DNA of 64,000 nucleotides from Lactobacillus sp. ESL0679 (GTDB lineage Bacteria; Bacillota; Bacilli; Lactobacillales; Lactobacillaceae), in contig NZ_JAQTIG010000008.1 of assembly GCF_029433515.1 (NCBI RefSeq), positions 44,219 through 108,218 on the forward strand, written 5' to 3'. Numbering within the stretch: the first letter of the stretch is position 1; every line of letters begins with the position of its first letter. This document shows, in pieces, positions 26,635 to 36,279 of this stretch. A program made the position numbers and the translations under genes. The notes beneath the pieces were generated by a model. That model was not told the DNA's origin. It worked only from the letters and a program-made list of their open reading frames with translations, and did no database searches.

Positions 26635-29034
26635 ATGGTAAACATTTTAAAGAAACTCTATAACAACGATAAACGAGAACTTAAAAAGTTCGAAAATATA
26701 GCAAGTAAGGTTGAAAGTCATGCTGACGAATACAGTAAACTTTCTGATGAGCAACTGAAAGCTAAAACGCCAGAATTTCAGGAACGATTGAAGAAGGGCG
26801 AGAACCTAGACGCAATTTTGCCTGAAGCTTTTGCGGTTGCCAGAGAAGGTGCCAAGAGAGTCTTGGGGTTATATCCATTCCACGTTCAAATTTTGGGTGG
26901 AATTGCCCTGCACTTTGGAAATATTGCCGAAATGATGACTGGTGAAGGTAAAACTTTAACAGCCACTATGCCGGTTTATTTGAATGCGCTAACTGGTAAA
27001 GGTGTTCACGTGGTTACGGTTAATGAATACTTGTCAAGCCGTGATGAGGAAGAAATGGGTCAACTATATAAGTGGTTAGGTCTGACAGTGGGCTTGAATT
27101 TGAACTCAATGGCACCAGATGAAAAACGAGCTGCATATAGTTGCGATGTTACTTATTCGACTAACTCGGAACTGGGCTTTGATTACTTGCGTGACAACAT
27201 GGTTGTTTACAAGGAGCAGATGGTTCAAAGACCGCTTAATTATGCAATCATTGATGAGGTTGACTCAATTTTGATTGATGAAGCCAGAACGCCACTGATT
27301 ATTTCTGGTGAAGCTGAACAGGCTAATGGCGATTATATTCGTGCTGACAGATTTGTTAAGACACTTCAAGAAGATAAAAGTGATGACGATGCTGATGATG
27401 ACAAGGATTACGGCGATTACAAGATTGATTGGCCGACCAAAACGATTTCATTCACGCGGACAGGAATTGAAAAGGCCTGTGAACATTTTGGCTTAAAGAA
27501 TTTATATGATGTCGAAAACCAAAAATTGGTTCACCACTTGGATCAAGCGCTGAGAGCTAACTATATTATGCTCAAGGATATTGACTATGTTGTCCAAGAT
27601 GGCGAAGTCTTGATTGTCGATTCATTTACCGGACGGGTAATGCAAGGTCGGCGGTATTCTGACGGCTTACACCAAGCGATTGAAGCTAAGGAAGGCGTTA
27701 AAATTCAAGAAGAATCCAAGACGCAGGCAACCATCACTTACCAGAACTTCTTCAGAATGTACAAAAAGCTTGCTGGGATGACTGGTACCGCTAAGACAGA
27801 AGAAGAGGAATTCCGTGAAATCTACAACATGCAGGTAATCACGATTCCGACTAACCGGCCAATTGCTAGAGTTGATAATTCAGATATTTTATATCCAACT
27901 TTGGAATCAAAATTTAATGCGGTTGTTGCTGATATTAAGGATCGTCATGAAAAGGGTCAACCTGTCTTAGTTGGTACGGTAGCTGTTGAAAGTTCAGAAC
28001 GGTTAAGTAAATTACTTGATCGTGCTGGCATTCCGCACGCAGTTTTGAATGCGAAAAACCACGCTAAAGAAGCTCAAATTATCATGAATGCTGGTCAACG
28101 CGGTGCCGTAACAATTGCGACGAACATGGCCGGTCGTGGTACTGATATTAAGTTGGGGCCTGGTGTTACAGAGCTAGGCGGCTTAGCTGTTATCGGAACT
28201 GAGCGGCATGAATCACGTAGAATTGATAATCAGCTTCGTGGTCGTTCTGGTCGTCAGGGTGACCCTGGTGAAACCAGATTTTACTTATCACTTGAAGATG
28301 ACTTGATGAAGCGCTTTGGTGGTGATCGAGTTAAGGACTTTTTGGACCGCTTGTCAGATAATGACGATGACAAGGTAATTGAAAGTCGGTTGATTACTCG
28401 GCAAGTTGAATCTGCGCAAAAGCGGGTTGAAGGTAACAACTATGATACGCGTAAGCAAACCTTGCAATATGATGATGTTATGCGGATTCAACGTGAAATT
28501 ATTTACAGTGAACGGATGCAAGTCATTGGCGAAGAAGACTCCCTGAAGGATGTTTTGGTGCCAATGATTAAACGCACAATTAATAGCCAAGTTGATATGT
28601 TCACGCAAGGTGACCGCAAGAAGTGGCGTTTGGATTCTTTACGGGACTTTATCGTTTCCAGCATTACAAATGAAGAAACTGCCGATAGTTTTGACTTTAA
28701 GACAATTACGGTGCCAGAATTGAAGCAGAAACTGTACGATATTGTTGAAGCTAACTTTGAAGAAAAAGAACGTGCTTTGGCTGATCCGTCTGAGATGCTT
28801 GAATTTGAAAAGGTTGTTATTTTGCGCGTTGTTGATGATCGCTGGACCGACCATATTGATGCAATGGATCAATTGCGTCAATCAATCAGTCTGCGTGGTT
28901 ACGGTCAACTTAACCCTTTGGTTGAATACCAGGATTCAGGTTACAACATGTTTGAAGAAATGATTTCAAATATCGAGTTTGATGTAACTCGGTTATTTAT
29001 GAAAGCTGAAATCAGACAAAATCTTAGCCGTTAA
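26635..29034 (+). CDS. secA: preprotein translocase ATPase SecA
   Basis: Peripheral membrane motor of 799 residues that pushes secretory proteins through SecYEG. Walker [10 protein letters not shown], the [15 protein letters not shown] box, the preprotein-binding domain and the C-terminal helicase block [17 protein letters not shown] are all visible. The protein stops at EIRQNLSR and lacks the usual C-terminal linker with Cys/His zinc tail seen in Bacillus, so it is a short form. ATG at 26635 follows TAAGGAT at good spacing; the earlier in-frame starts lack a ribosome site. Confidence 0.96.
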   Translation: MVNILKKLYNNDKRELKKFENIASKVESHADEYSKLSDEQLKAKTPEFQERLKKGENLDAILPEAFAVAREGAKRVLGLYPFHVQILGGIALHFGNIAEMMTGEGKTLTATMPVYLNALTGKGVHVVTVNEYLSSRDEEEMGQLYKWLGLTVGLNLNSMAPDEKRAAYSCDVTYSTNSELGFDYLRDNMVVYKEQMVQRPLNYAIIDEVDSILIDEARTPLIISGEAEQANGDYIRADRFVKTLQEDKSDDDADDDKDYGDYKIDWPTKTISFTRTGIEKACEHFGLKNLYDVENQKLVHHLDQALRANYIMLKDIDYVVQDGEVLIVDSFTGRVMQGRRYSDGLHQAIEAKEGVKIQEESKTQATITYQNFFRMYKKLAGMTGTAKTEEEEFREIYNMQVITIPTNRPIARVDNSDILYPTLESKFNAVVADIKDRHEKGQPVLVGTVAVESSERLSKLLDRAGIPHAVLNAKNHAKEAQIIMNAGQRGAVTIATNMAGRGTDIKLGPGVTELGGLAVIGTERHESRRIDNQLRGRSGRQGDPGETRFYLSLEDDLMKRFGGDRVKDFLDRLSDNDDDKVIESRLITRQVESAQKRVEGNNYDTRKQTLQYDDVMRIQREIIYSERMQVIGEEDSLKDVLVPMIKRTINSQVDMFTQGDRKKWRLDSLRDFIVSSITNEETADSFDFKTITVPELKQKLYDIVEANFEEKERALADPSEMLEFEKVVILRVVDDRWTDHIDAMDQLRQSISLRGYGQLNPLVEYQDSGYNMFEEMISNIEFDVTRLFMKAEIRQNLSR

Positions 29035-29045
29035 TATAAGATTTG

Positions 29046-29074
29046 AGGGAAAGCAAGGGTGCTTTCTCTTTTTT
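29046..29074 (+). terminator. terminator after secA
   Basis: Stem AGGGAAAGCA / TGCTTTCTCT (one G-T pair) with T6 tail. Confidence 0.75.
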
Positions 29075-29102
29075 GCTGATAATAAAAGAAAGGGACTAGA
29101 CA

Positions 29103-30219
29103 ATGGAAATTAGTGAAATTCAAAGTGCGCTAGACGAATTAAAAAAGCGACTAGATCACTTTAGGGGGTCTCTTTGACCTTGAATCAATTGATGAGAGCA
29201 TTGCCGTAAATGAAGGCAAGATGCAAGAGCCGAATTTTTGGGATAATCAAGAAAAGGCCCAGCGGCTAATTACTGACAATAATTTACTCAAAGAAAAGCG
29301 CGACTCGTTTATTCATTTGCAGGAAAATTATCAAAATGAAGTAACTGCATTGGAATTATTGCGTCTTGAGCCAGATCATGACTTGCAAGAAGAAGTTGAA
29401 ACTGACTTAACCAAATTGCAGGATGAATTTCATGATTATGAAATGGACCTGCTTTTATCGGGGAAATATGATAATCACAATGCCTTGTTAGAAATTCATC
29501 CCGGTGCAGGCGGCACGGAAGCGATGGACTGGGCTTCGATGCTATTGCGGATGTATCAGCGATATGCTGATGCACGCGATTTTAAATTTGAAATCAATAA
29601 TTATGAACCCGGTGAAGAAGCCGGCGTTAAGAGTGTTAGCGTTCGCGTTGCTGGAAAGAATGCGTATGGGCTATTAAAGTCTGAAAATGGTGTTCACCGG
29701 TTGGTGCGGATCTCACCATTTGACTCTGCTAAACGCCGCCACACCTCGTTTGCTTCGGTGGAAATTATTCCTGAAATTGACGACAGCATAAAAATCGACA
29801 TTAATCCTAAAGATTTGCGCATCGATGTTTACCGTTCAAGTGGAGCAGGTGGACAGCACATCAATAAGACGTCCAGTGCTGTTCGAATTACTCATTTGCC
29901 AACAGGCTTTGTGACGACTTCGCAGGCCCAACGTTCGCAGCTGCAAAACCGTGAAACAGCAATGAATGAATTACGGGCTAAGCTGTTTCATTTGGAAGAA
30001 GAAAAGAAGCGTCAGCACAAGCAAGAACTCAAGGGCGACCAGAAAGAAATTGGCTGGGGCTCGCAAATTCGGTCCTACGTTTTTCATCCTTATAATTTAG
30101 TTAAGGATTTGCGCACTGGCTATGAAACGGCTGACACAAGTGGTGTAATGGATGGAAAGTTGCAGCCGGTTGTGTATGCATATTTGCAATGGCTGCTTAG
30201 TCAAGATAATCCAGAATAG
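29103..30219 (+). CDS. prfB: peptide chain release factor 2 with programmed +1 frameshift
   Basis: RF2 ends translation at UGA and UAA codons. The reading frame starts at 29103 and meets TGA at 29175-29177, then continues in the +1 frame from 29176 to 30219, giving about 371 residues. The classic autoregulatory site is present: an internal Shine-Dalgarno AGGGGG, TCT, then CTT-TGA-C. The catalytic GGQHINKTS motif and the stop-codon reading tripeptide SPF (RISPFDSAKRR) are intact. When RF2 is scarce the ribosome shifts and makes more. The gene lies between secA and a small membrane gene. Confidence 0.95.
29160..29178 (+). promoter_or_regulatory. programmed +1 frameshift site of prfB
   Basis: TTTAGGGGGTCTCTTTGAC contains the SD-like AGGGGG, the slippery CTT codon and the in-frame TGA. 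The shift is CTT to TTT, with GAC as the next codon. Confidence 0.92.
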
Positions 30220-30227
30220 GTGAAAAA

Positions 30228-30497
30228 ATGAGTTTTTGGGGAATAGTAGGCTTAGTGTTAGGTGCGGCAATCATTTTGATTATGCTATTTGCGTTCTTCC
30301 ATATTTTATTTATGTTGCTGCCAGCAATTATTGTTATTGCGGTGATTATTTGGTTGATTAACCACTTTACTAAGAATGATGATTATGAACACACACCAAG
30401 TAGCAGTAGTGGTAATTGGACCAATTGGCAAAATAGTAGTGTCAAGCCTAAACGGAAAAAAGCACGTGATGTTAAGACCAAGGATGTTGATAAGTAA
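30228..30497 (+). CDS. small membrane protein, unknown function
   Basis: 89-residue protein with two hydrophobic segments (residues ~3-22 and ~24-44) and a charged, Ser/Asn/Lys-rich cytoplasmic tail ([17 protein letters not shown]). It starts 8 bases after prfB with an AGGTG site and ends 17 bases before hprK, so it probably belongs to the prfB-hprK-lgt transcript. I do not recognise a domain. The spacing and clean start argue that it is a real gene. Confidence 0.75.
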   Translation: MSFWGIVGLVLGAAIILIMLFAFFHILFMLLPAIIVIAVIIWLINHFTKNDDYEHTPSSSSGNWTNWQNSSVKPKRKKARDVKTKDVDK

Positions 30498-30514
30498 CCA
30501 AAGAGGCAGTTAAA

Positions 30515-31477
30515 ATGGTAAATGCTGTTAAATTAGAGAAGTTAATTCGCGATAACAAGATTATTCATGTCGCTCACGGTAAGCAGTATGTCGCAAAGAC
30601 AGAGATTGTGGTGTCGGATATTTACCGGCCGGGATTAGAGTTGACGGGGTACTTTGACTTTTATCCTAAGCAACGCATTCAGCTGCTCGGCCGAACGGAA
30701 ATTTCTTATGCTGCCAGGCTGGATCATGAGAGTCTGGTGCATGTTTTTAATAAAATGTGTACACCGCAAACACCATGCTTCTTTATTTCGCGTTCGCTGC
30801 GGGTTCCGCCTGAACTTGTAGAAGCTGCGGATAAAGCCCAGATTCCGATTTTGACTTCGCCAGAGTCGACCACCTATGTTTCAAGCATTTTAACGGAATA
30901 CTTGCGTGAACGGCTCGCAGTACGTGATACAATTCATGGAGTTTTGGTTGAAGTCAAGGGCCTAGGCGTTTTACTGACTGGTGATTCCGGCGTTGGTAAG
31001 TCGGAAACCGCGTTAGGATTAATTCATCGCGGGCACCGGCTGATTGCTGATGACCGAGTTGACGTTTATCAAAAAGACGTTGAAACTGTTATGGGCGAAG
31101 CGCCAAAAATTTTGAAACATTTGATGGAAATTCGCGGGATTGGGATTATTGACGTGATGGACTTGTTTGGTGTTGGTGCGGTAAAGCGCCGGTCCAGCAT
31201 CAAATTAGTAATTAAACTGGTCAATTGGGATAACAATGCTAGTTATGATCGCCTTGGCTTTGAAGAAAGTACGCGCGATATTTGTAACGTGGAAATTCCG
31301 CAAATCACCATTCCTGTCAAAGTTGGTCGGAATATGGAAGACATTATTGAAATTGCCACCATGAATTTCCGAGCTAAAAGGTGGGGCTATGATGCAACGC
31401 GAACTTTTGATAATAATTTAACCGCCTTAATTGCCGAAAATTCCCAAAAGAATACGTCAGGAGATAAAAGTAAATGA
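30515..31477 (+). CDS. hprK: HPr kinase/phosphorylase
   Basis: Cytoplasmic 320-residue enzyme that phosphorylates or dephosphorylates Ser46 of HPr, the sensor step of carbon catabolite control through CcpA. Walker [10 protein letters not shown] is at about 156-164, and the family signature [15 protein letters not shown] is intact. AAAGAGG precedes the start. Its stop overlaps the lgt start by 4 bases (ATGA). Shared context hprK-lgt-gpsA-trxB is standard in lactobacilli. Confidence 0.96.
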   Translation: MVNAVKLEKLIRDNKIIHVAHGKQYVAKTEIVVSDIYRPGLELTGYFDFYPKQRIQLLGRTEISYAARLDHESLVHVFNKMCTPQTPCFFISRSLRVPPELVEAADKAQIPILTSPESTTYVSSILTEYLRERLAVRDTIHGVLVEVKGLGVLLTGDSGVGKSETALGLIHRGHRLIADDRVDVYQKDVETVMGEAPKILKHLMEIRGIGIIDVMDLFGVGAVKRRSSIKLVIKLVNWDNNASYDRLGFEESTRDICNVEIPQITIPVKVGRNMEDIIEIATMNFRAKRWGYDATRTFDNNLTALIAENSQKNTSGDKSK

Positions 31478-32310
31478 CATTAGCGATTAATCCAGTTGCT
31501 CTTGAATTGGGCGGGATTAGTATTAAGTGGTACGGCGTTATTATGGCTGTTGCAATCGTGATTGCAGCGTCAATGGCAATTATTGAAGGTAGGCGTCGGC
31601 AAATTGCCAGCGATGACTTTATTGACCTGCTGCTGTGGGGTGCGCCGCTTGGTTATGTTGGTGCCCGCATTTATTATGTGGTTTTTGAATGGGGTTATTA
31701 CTCGCAGCACCCAGATCAGATTATTGCGATTTGGAATGGCGGCATTGCTATTTATGGCGGTTTAATTGCTGGGGCAATTGTCCTGTTAATTTTTTGTCGT
31801 AAGAGAGATTTACCACCATTTTTAATGCTTGATGTGATTGCACCGGGCGTACTTGCCGCGCAAATTTTGGGTCGTTGGGGCAATTTTATGAACCAAGAGG
31901 CGCACGGCGGCCCGACAACCCTGCACTTTTTACAGAGTCTTCATTTGCCGCAATTTATTATTGCGCAGATGAGAATTAACGGCGTTTATTACCAGCCAAC
32001 TTTTTTATATGAATCATTTTTCAACTTAGTTGGTTTGGTAATACTTCTAAGCTTGCGTCACCGCACACACCTGTTTAAGCAGGGGGAAGTTTTTATGTTT
32101 TATCTTGGGTGGTACGCAATTGTCCGCTTTTTTGTTGAGGGACTTAGAACTGACAGCCTATATTTAGTTGGCAATATTCGCGTTTCGCAATTATTAAGTT
32201 TAGTGCTATTTTTAGTTGTGATTGCACTATTTATTTACCGCCGAGTAAAAGTAAAACCAAAGTGGTACCTTGATGGTAGTGGCCTTAAGTATCCGTATAC
32301 AAGAGATTAA
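31474..32310 (+). CDS. lgt: prolipoprotein diacylglyceryl transferase
   Basis: Membrane enzyme of 278 residues that attaches diacylglycerol from phosphatidylglycerol to the lipobox Cys of prolipoproteins such as the binding protein OpuCC. About seven helices are seen, and the Lgt signature [13 protein letters not shown] is intact. It overlaps hprK by 4 bases and is followed by gpsA after 32 bases; both lipid-linked jobs draw on glycerol phosphate metabolism. Confidence 0.95.
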   Translation: MTLAINPVALELGGISIKWYGVIMAVAIVIAASMAIIEGRRRQIASDDFIDLLLWGAPLGYVGARIYYVVFEWGYYSQHPDQIIAIWNGGIAIYGGLIAGAIVLLIFCRKRDLPPFLMLDVIAPGVLAAQILGRWGNFMNQEAHGGPTTLHFLQSLHLPQFIIAQMRINGVYYQPTFLYESFFNLVGLVILLSLRHRTHLFKQGEVFMFYLGWYAIVRFFVEGLRTDSLYLVGNIRVSQLLSLVLFLVVIALFIYRRVKVKPKWYLDGSGLKYPYTRD

Positions 32311-32342
32311 AAAGTATTGATTAAAGAAAGTTAGGAATAAAA

Positions 32343-33362
32343 ATGACAAAAATTGCAGTTTTGGGAGCAGGTTCATGGGGAACCGTTTTGGGCTCAATGC
32401 TTGCTGATAAGGGAAACGAAGTTGTCTTGTTTGGTAATAACGAGCAAGTTAATAGAGAAATCAATGAGCAACATACTAATTTGCATTATATGAAAAACTG
32501 GCACGTTAACGAAACGGCCACAGCAACTGGTAATCTTGAAAAAGCTTTAGCTGGAGCTGAAGTTGTTTTGTTTGTTTTACCAACCAGCGCGATTCGCAGT
32601 GTTGCCAAAAACGTGCACCAAGTTTTAGTAGCAACTGGCACTAAGCCATTATTAGTTACTGCAACTAAGGGAATCGAACCAGGAACGAAAAAATTAATTT
32701 CTGAGATTCTGACTGAAGAAGTTTATCCAGACGATACTGATAAGATTGTTGCCATTTCTGGTCCTAGTCATGCCGAAAGCGTTGCCCAGAAGGATTTAAC
32801 AGCCATTTCTTGTGCTTCAACTAGTATGGAAAATGCTAAAAAAGTTCAAGAAATGATGTCCAATGACTACGTGCGCTTTTACACCAATGATGATTTAATC
32901 GGTGTTGAAGTCGCTGGTGCCGTTAAAAACGTTATCGCCATTGCTGCGGGAATTTTAGTTGGTAAGCATTATGGCGATGATGCCAAAGCGGCTTTAATGA
33001 CAAGAGGACTAGCTGAAATTACGCGCCTGGGGGTTAATTACTTTGGTGCTAAACCTTTAACTTTTAGTGGCTTAGCTGGTATTGGTGATTTGATTGTTAC
33101 TTGTACTTCTGTCAATTCTCGTAATTGGCGCTGTGGTAAGCAGATTGGTGAAGGTAAGAGTTTGGATTACATTCTTGAAAATATGGGCCAAGTAGTTGAA
33201 GGTGCAACAACCGTTAAGGCTGTCCACGAATTATGTGCAGAAAAGCAAATTGACATGCCGATTAGTGAGGCCATTTACCGTGTTTTATATGAAAACACTA
33301 ATGTGGATGATGAAATCGTCAAGATGATGGGTCGTAGTCCAAAACAGGAAATTAGACTCTAA
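32343..33362 (+). CDS. gpsA: glycerol-3-phosphate dehydrogenase (NAD(P)+)
   Basis: Cytoplasmic enzyme of 339 residues that reduces dihydroxyacetone phosphate to sn-glycerol 3-phosphate for phospholipid synthesis. The Rossmann motif GAGSWGT is N-terminal, ATKGIEPGTKK and the catalytic Lys in GVEVAGAVKNVIAIAAG follow. Length is normal. It follows lgt closely with a TTAGGAA site and probably shares its transcript. Confidence 0.95.
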   Translation: MTKIAVLGAGSWGTVLGSMLADKGNEVVLFGNNEQVNREINEQHTNLHYMKNWHVNETATATGNLEKALAGAEVVLFVLPTSAIRSVAKNVHQVLVATGTKPLLVTATKGIEPGTKKLISEILTEEVYPDDTDKIVAISGPSHAESVAQKDLTAISCASTSMENAKKVQEMMSNDYVRFYTNDDLIGVEVAGAVKNVIAIAAGILVGKHYGDDAKAALMTRGLAEITRLGVNYFGAKPLTFSGLAGIGDLIVTCTSVNSRNWRCGKQIGEGKSLDYILENMGQVVEGATTVKAVHELCAEKQIDMPISEAIYRVLYENTNVDDEIVKMMGRSPKQEIRL

Positions 33363-33419
33363 GCGGTTGCTGATGTATAATTTACTTACTAAAAATAAGA
33401 AACTATTTGAGGTGAAAAC

Positions 33420-34346
33420 ATGGCAAAGAGTTATGATGTAATTATTATTGGTGCTGGTCCCGGCGGAATGACCGCCGCACTTTATGCTTCGCGTGCTAAT
33501 TTGTCAGTGTTAATGCTTGATCGTGGACTTTATGGCGGTCAAATGAACAACACTGACGCAATTGATAATTATCCTGGTTTCAGTGACGTTAAGGGTCCTG
33601 AATTAGGCGAAAAGATGTACAATTCAATCATGCGTTTTGGTACCGAATTTGAATATGGTGATGTACAGTCAGTTGAACTTGATGGTAATACCAAAATTGT
33701 TAAAACCGATGCTGGTGAATACACTACGCAAGCTTTAATTATTGCAACTGGTGCTGATCACCGTCACCTAGGTGTCCCGGGTGAAGAAGAATATTCCGGT
33801 AAAGGTGTTTCTTATTGTGCCGTTTGTGATGCCGCATTCTTTAGGGATGAAGATATTGCGGTCATTGGTGGGGGCGACTCCGCCATCGAGGAAGGTATCT
33901 ATCTTGCTCAATCTGCAAAATCCGTTACAGTTATTCACCGCCGCGATCAATTGCGCGCACAAGCTACTTTACAAAAACGTGCTTTTGCTAACGACAAGAT
34001 GCACTTCATTTGGAATGCTAATACTGAGTCAATTGATGGCGATGGTCAGAAGGTTACTGGCGTTACCTATAAAGACAAGGAAACTGGTGAAGAAAAGCAG
34101 TTAGCCACTCGTGGTGTGTTCATTTATGTGGGGATGCTGCCGCAAACTACACCATTTAAGGATTTAGGCGTTTTGGACGATAAAGGCTGGATTCCAACTG
34201 ACGAACACATGCAGACTAAGGTACCTGGTGTGTTTGCTTTGGGAGATGTTCGTGCTAAAGACTTGCGCCAGATTGCTAATGCAGTTGGTGAAGGTAGTGT
34301 TGCTGGACAAGAAGCCTACAACTATTTACAAAATTTAAATGATTAA
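33420..34346 (+). CDS. trxB: thioredoxin reductase
   Basis: FAD-dependent NADPH reductase of 308 residues that keeps thioredoxin reduced. The FAD motif GAGPGGMTAA is N-terminal, the redox-active CAVC is at about residues 133-136, the NADPH motif is GGGDSAIEEG, and the C-terminal FAD motif GVFALGDVR is intact. A TATAAT box is 39 bases before the start, with GAGGTG as ribosome site. A tight terminator follows. Confidence 0.96.
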   Translation: MAKSYDVIIIGAGPGGMTAALYASRANLSVLMLDRGLYGGQMNNTDAIDNYPGFSDVKGPELGEKMYNSIMRFGTEFEYGDVQSVELDGNTKIVKTDAGEYTTQALIIATGADHRHLGVPGEEEYSGKGVSYCAVCDAAFFRDEDIAVIGGGDSAIEEGIYLAQSAKSVTVIHRRDQLRAQATLQKRAFANDKMHFIWNANTESIDGDGQKVTGVTYKDKETGEEKQLATRGVFIYVGMLPQTTPFKDLGVLDDKGWIPTDEHMQTKVPGVFALGDVRAKDLRQIANAVGEGSVAGQEAYNYLQNLND

Positions 34347-34350
34347 TCTT

Positions 34351-34379
34351 AAGAATTCATCGAAAGATGAATTCTTTTT
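34351..34379 (+). terminator. terminator after trxB
   Basis: Perfect 11-bp stem AAGAATTCATC / GATGAATTCTT with GAAA tetraloop and T5. Confidence 0.9.
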
Positions 34380-34398
34380 ATTTACTGCTAACGATAAA

Positions 34399-34407
34399 TG
34401 CTAAAAT
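34399..34407 (+). promoter_or_regulatory. extended -10 promoter for pgcA
   Basis: TGCTAAAAT (TGn-TAAAAT) lies 52 bases before the start. Confidence 0.5.
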
Positions 34408-34458
34408 AGACTAGATGAAAACGAATTTATTGTATAAAAATTGAGGTGCATGACAGTA

Positions 34459-36183
34459 ATGAATGCAAAAGAAATTTTTGAAAATTGGCAACAAGTCCAA
34501 AATATGCCGGATTATTTAAAGGAGCAACTGGTAACCTTGGGTCAGGATCCCAAGTGGGTTGAAGATGCATTTGGCCAAGAAATCAATTTTGGAACCGCAG
34601 GGATGCGCGGTAGATTGGAGCCGGGTACAAACCGGATAAATCTATTCACGATTGAGCGGGTTACTGAAGGCTTAGCTCGATTAATTGATGAAAATGGTGC
34701 TGATGCGCAAAAACGTGGTGTCGTTATTTCATTTGACTCGCGTTATCATTCACAAGAATTTGCAGAGATTGCTGCGCGCGTGCTAGGGGCACATGGTATT
34801 CACGTTTATTTGTTTGATGACTTGCGGCCAACGCCAGAACTTTCTTTTGCAGTGCGATACTTGTATACTTTTGCTGGAATTAACATCACAGCTTCTCACA
34901 ACGCCAAACAATATAACGGCTACAAGGTTTACGGTGCTGACGGTGCTCAGATGGGACCAGAAAATGCTGCGCGCGTGTTTGCTCATGCACAACAAGTCCA
35001 AAACATGTTTACTATTAAGGCGTCACCTGTAACGCAATTGCGGGCACAGGGGCTATTGCAATTAATCGGCGAAGACCTCGATGAAGCATATTTGGCAGAA
35101 TTAAAAACGGTCAATGTTAACTCACAAATGATTAAAGAAAATGCTGATAAGTTAACGATTATTTATTCGCCGCTGCACGGTACAGGAAAGATGGTTTATG
35201 ACCGCGCGTTTCGGCAAGGTGGCTTTACCAATATTATCCCTGTGCCTAGTCAGTCAATTATTGACCCAGAGTTTCCAACTACCAAAAAGCCTAATCCGGA
35301 ATATCGGGATGTCTTTGATCCCGGTGTGGCTTTAGCTAATGAAAAAAATGCGGATTTAATTATTGCCACTGACCCAGATGCTGACCGAATGGGGGCATGT
35401 GTTCGAACCGAAAATGGCGATTTTCAAGTTTTGACAGGCAACCAAATTGCAACTTTGATGGCATACTATTTGTTAACTAATTTGAAAGATAGTGGTCAAT
35501 TGACTAGTGATTATGAATTGATTGCCTCAATTGTTTCTAGTCAAATGCCGTTAAAGATTGCGCAAAGCTTCGGCATTAAAACCAAATCAGTTTTAACTGG
35601 GTTTAAATTTATCGGTGAAGAAGTTGATCGGATGAACAAGGAGCATGACGGTAAGTTCTTGATGGGCTTTGAGGAAAGTTATGGTTACCTGTTTAAGCCG
35701 TTTGCTCGTGATAAGGATGCCATGCAGGGTGCATTAATGTTCGCAGAAGTTGCTTCATACTATGCTTCGCGGGGGATGACTGTTTTAGATGGTTTGAAGG
35801 AAATCTGGCAAAAGTACGGTACTTCTTACGAGATTACGCGGGCAATTGAAATGCCAGGCATCGGCGGCCAAAAGAAAATGGTGGTGTTAATGAGTAAATT
35901 ACGCAGTGCCCACTTGACCCAAATTAATGGTGTGTCGGTTGTCAAAATGCAGGACTTTTTACTGCAAGAAGAAACGGTTAATGGGCAGACAAGGCCAATG
36001 ACGGACTTGCCCAAGTCAAATGTCTTGAAATACTTCTTGGCCGATGAAACTTGGCTTGCTTTAAGACCATCTGGTACGGAGCCGGTAATTAAGGCTTATG
36101 TTGGCGTCAACAAGCCAGATATTGCGGCTGCCGAAAGGGCCGCAGAAGATTATCAGGCGGCTTTGGCGGAGCTATTAAAATAA
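34459..36183 (+). CDS. pgcA: phospho-sugar mutase (phosphoglucomutase type)
   Basis: Alpha-D-phosphohexomutase of 574 residues that interconverts glucose 1- and 6-phosphate, feeding UDP-glucose for wall and glycan synthesis. The phosphoserine site is in TASHNAKQYNGYKVYG, the metal-binding loop is ATDPDADRMG, the sugar loop is GFEESYGYL, and the phosphate-binding loop is RPSGTEPVIKAYVG. Start choice is between ATG at 34450 and 34459; GAGGTG at 34443-34448 is well spaced only for 34459. Confidence 0.93.
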   Translation: MNAKEIFENWQQVQNMPDYLKEQLVTLGQDPKWVEDAFGQEINFGTAGMRGRLEPGTNRINLFTIERVTEGLARLIDENGADAQKRGVVISFDSRYHSQEFAEIAARVLGAHGIHVYLFDDLRPTPELSFAVRYLYTFAGINITASHNAKQYNGYKVYGADGAQMGPENAARVFAHAQQVQNMFTIKASPVTQLRAQGLLQLIGEDLDEAYLAELKTVNVNSQMIKENADKLTIIYSPLHGTGKMVYDRAFRQGGFTNIIPVPSQSIIDPEFPTTKKPNPEYRDVFDPGVALANEKNADLIIATDPDADRMGACVRTENGDFQVLTGNQIATLMAYYLLTNLKDSGQLTSDYELIASIVSSQMPLKIAQSFGIKTKSVLTGFKFIGEEVDRMNKEHDGKFLMGFEESYGYLFKPFARDKDAMQGALMFAEVASYYASRGMTVLDGLKEIWQKYGTSYEITRAIEMPGIGGQKKMVVLMSKLRSAHLTQINGVSVVKMQDFLLQEETVNGQTRPMTDLPKSNVLKYFLADETWLALRPSGTEPVIKAYVGVNKPDIAAAERAAEDYQAALAELLK

Positions 36184-36196
36184 GCTAAATAGCGTG

Positions 36197-36210
36197 CGAA
36201 AATATGTTCG
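36197..36210 (+). promoter_or_regulatory. LexA (DinR) box before uvrB
   Basis: CGAAAATATGTTCG matches CGAACATATGTTCG at 13 of 14 positions. It ends 6 bases before a TAAAAT -10 (36217-36222) and so overlaps the expected -35 to -10 region. Confidence 0.8.
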
Positions 36211-36235
36211 CTGTAGTAAAATGGAATACATTAAT

Positions 36236-36265
36236 AAAAGTTGGGCTTTTTGTCCAACTTTTTTA
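36236..36265 (+). terminator. hairpin with T run between the SOS promoter and uvrB
   Basis: Stem AAAAGTTGG / CCAACTTTT with a following T run. It may end the pgcA transcript, but it also lies inside the 5' leader expected from the LexA-controlled promoter. Confidence 0.7.
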
Positions 36266-36279
36266 CGAGGAGTCTTTTT

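Noticed and set aside
29103..29177. prfB as a pseudogene because of the early TGA
   Set aside because: The AGGGGG...CTT-TGA-C arrangement is the well-known programmed frameshift, and the rest of the gene is intact.
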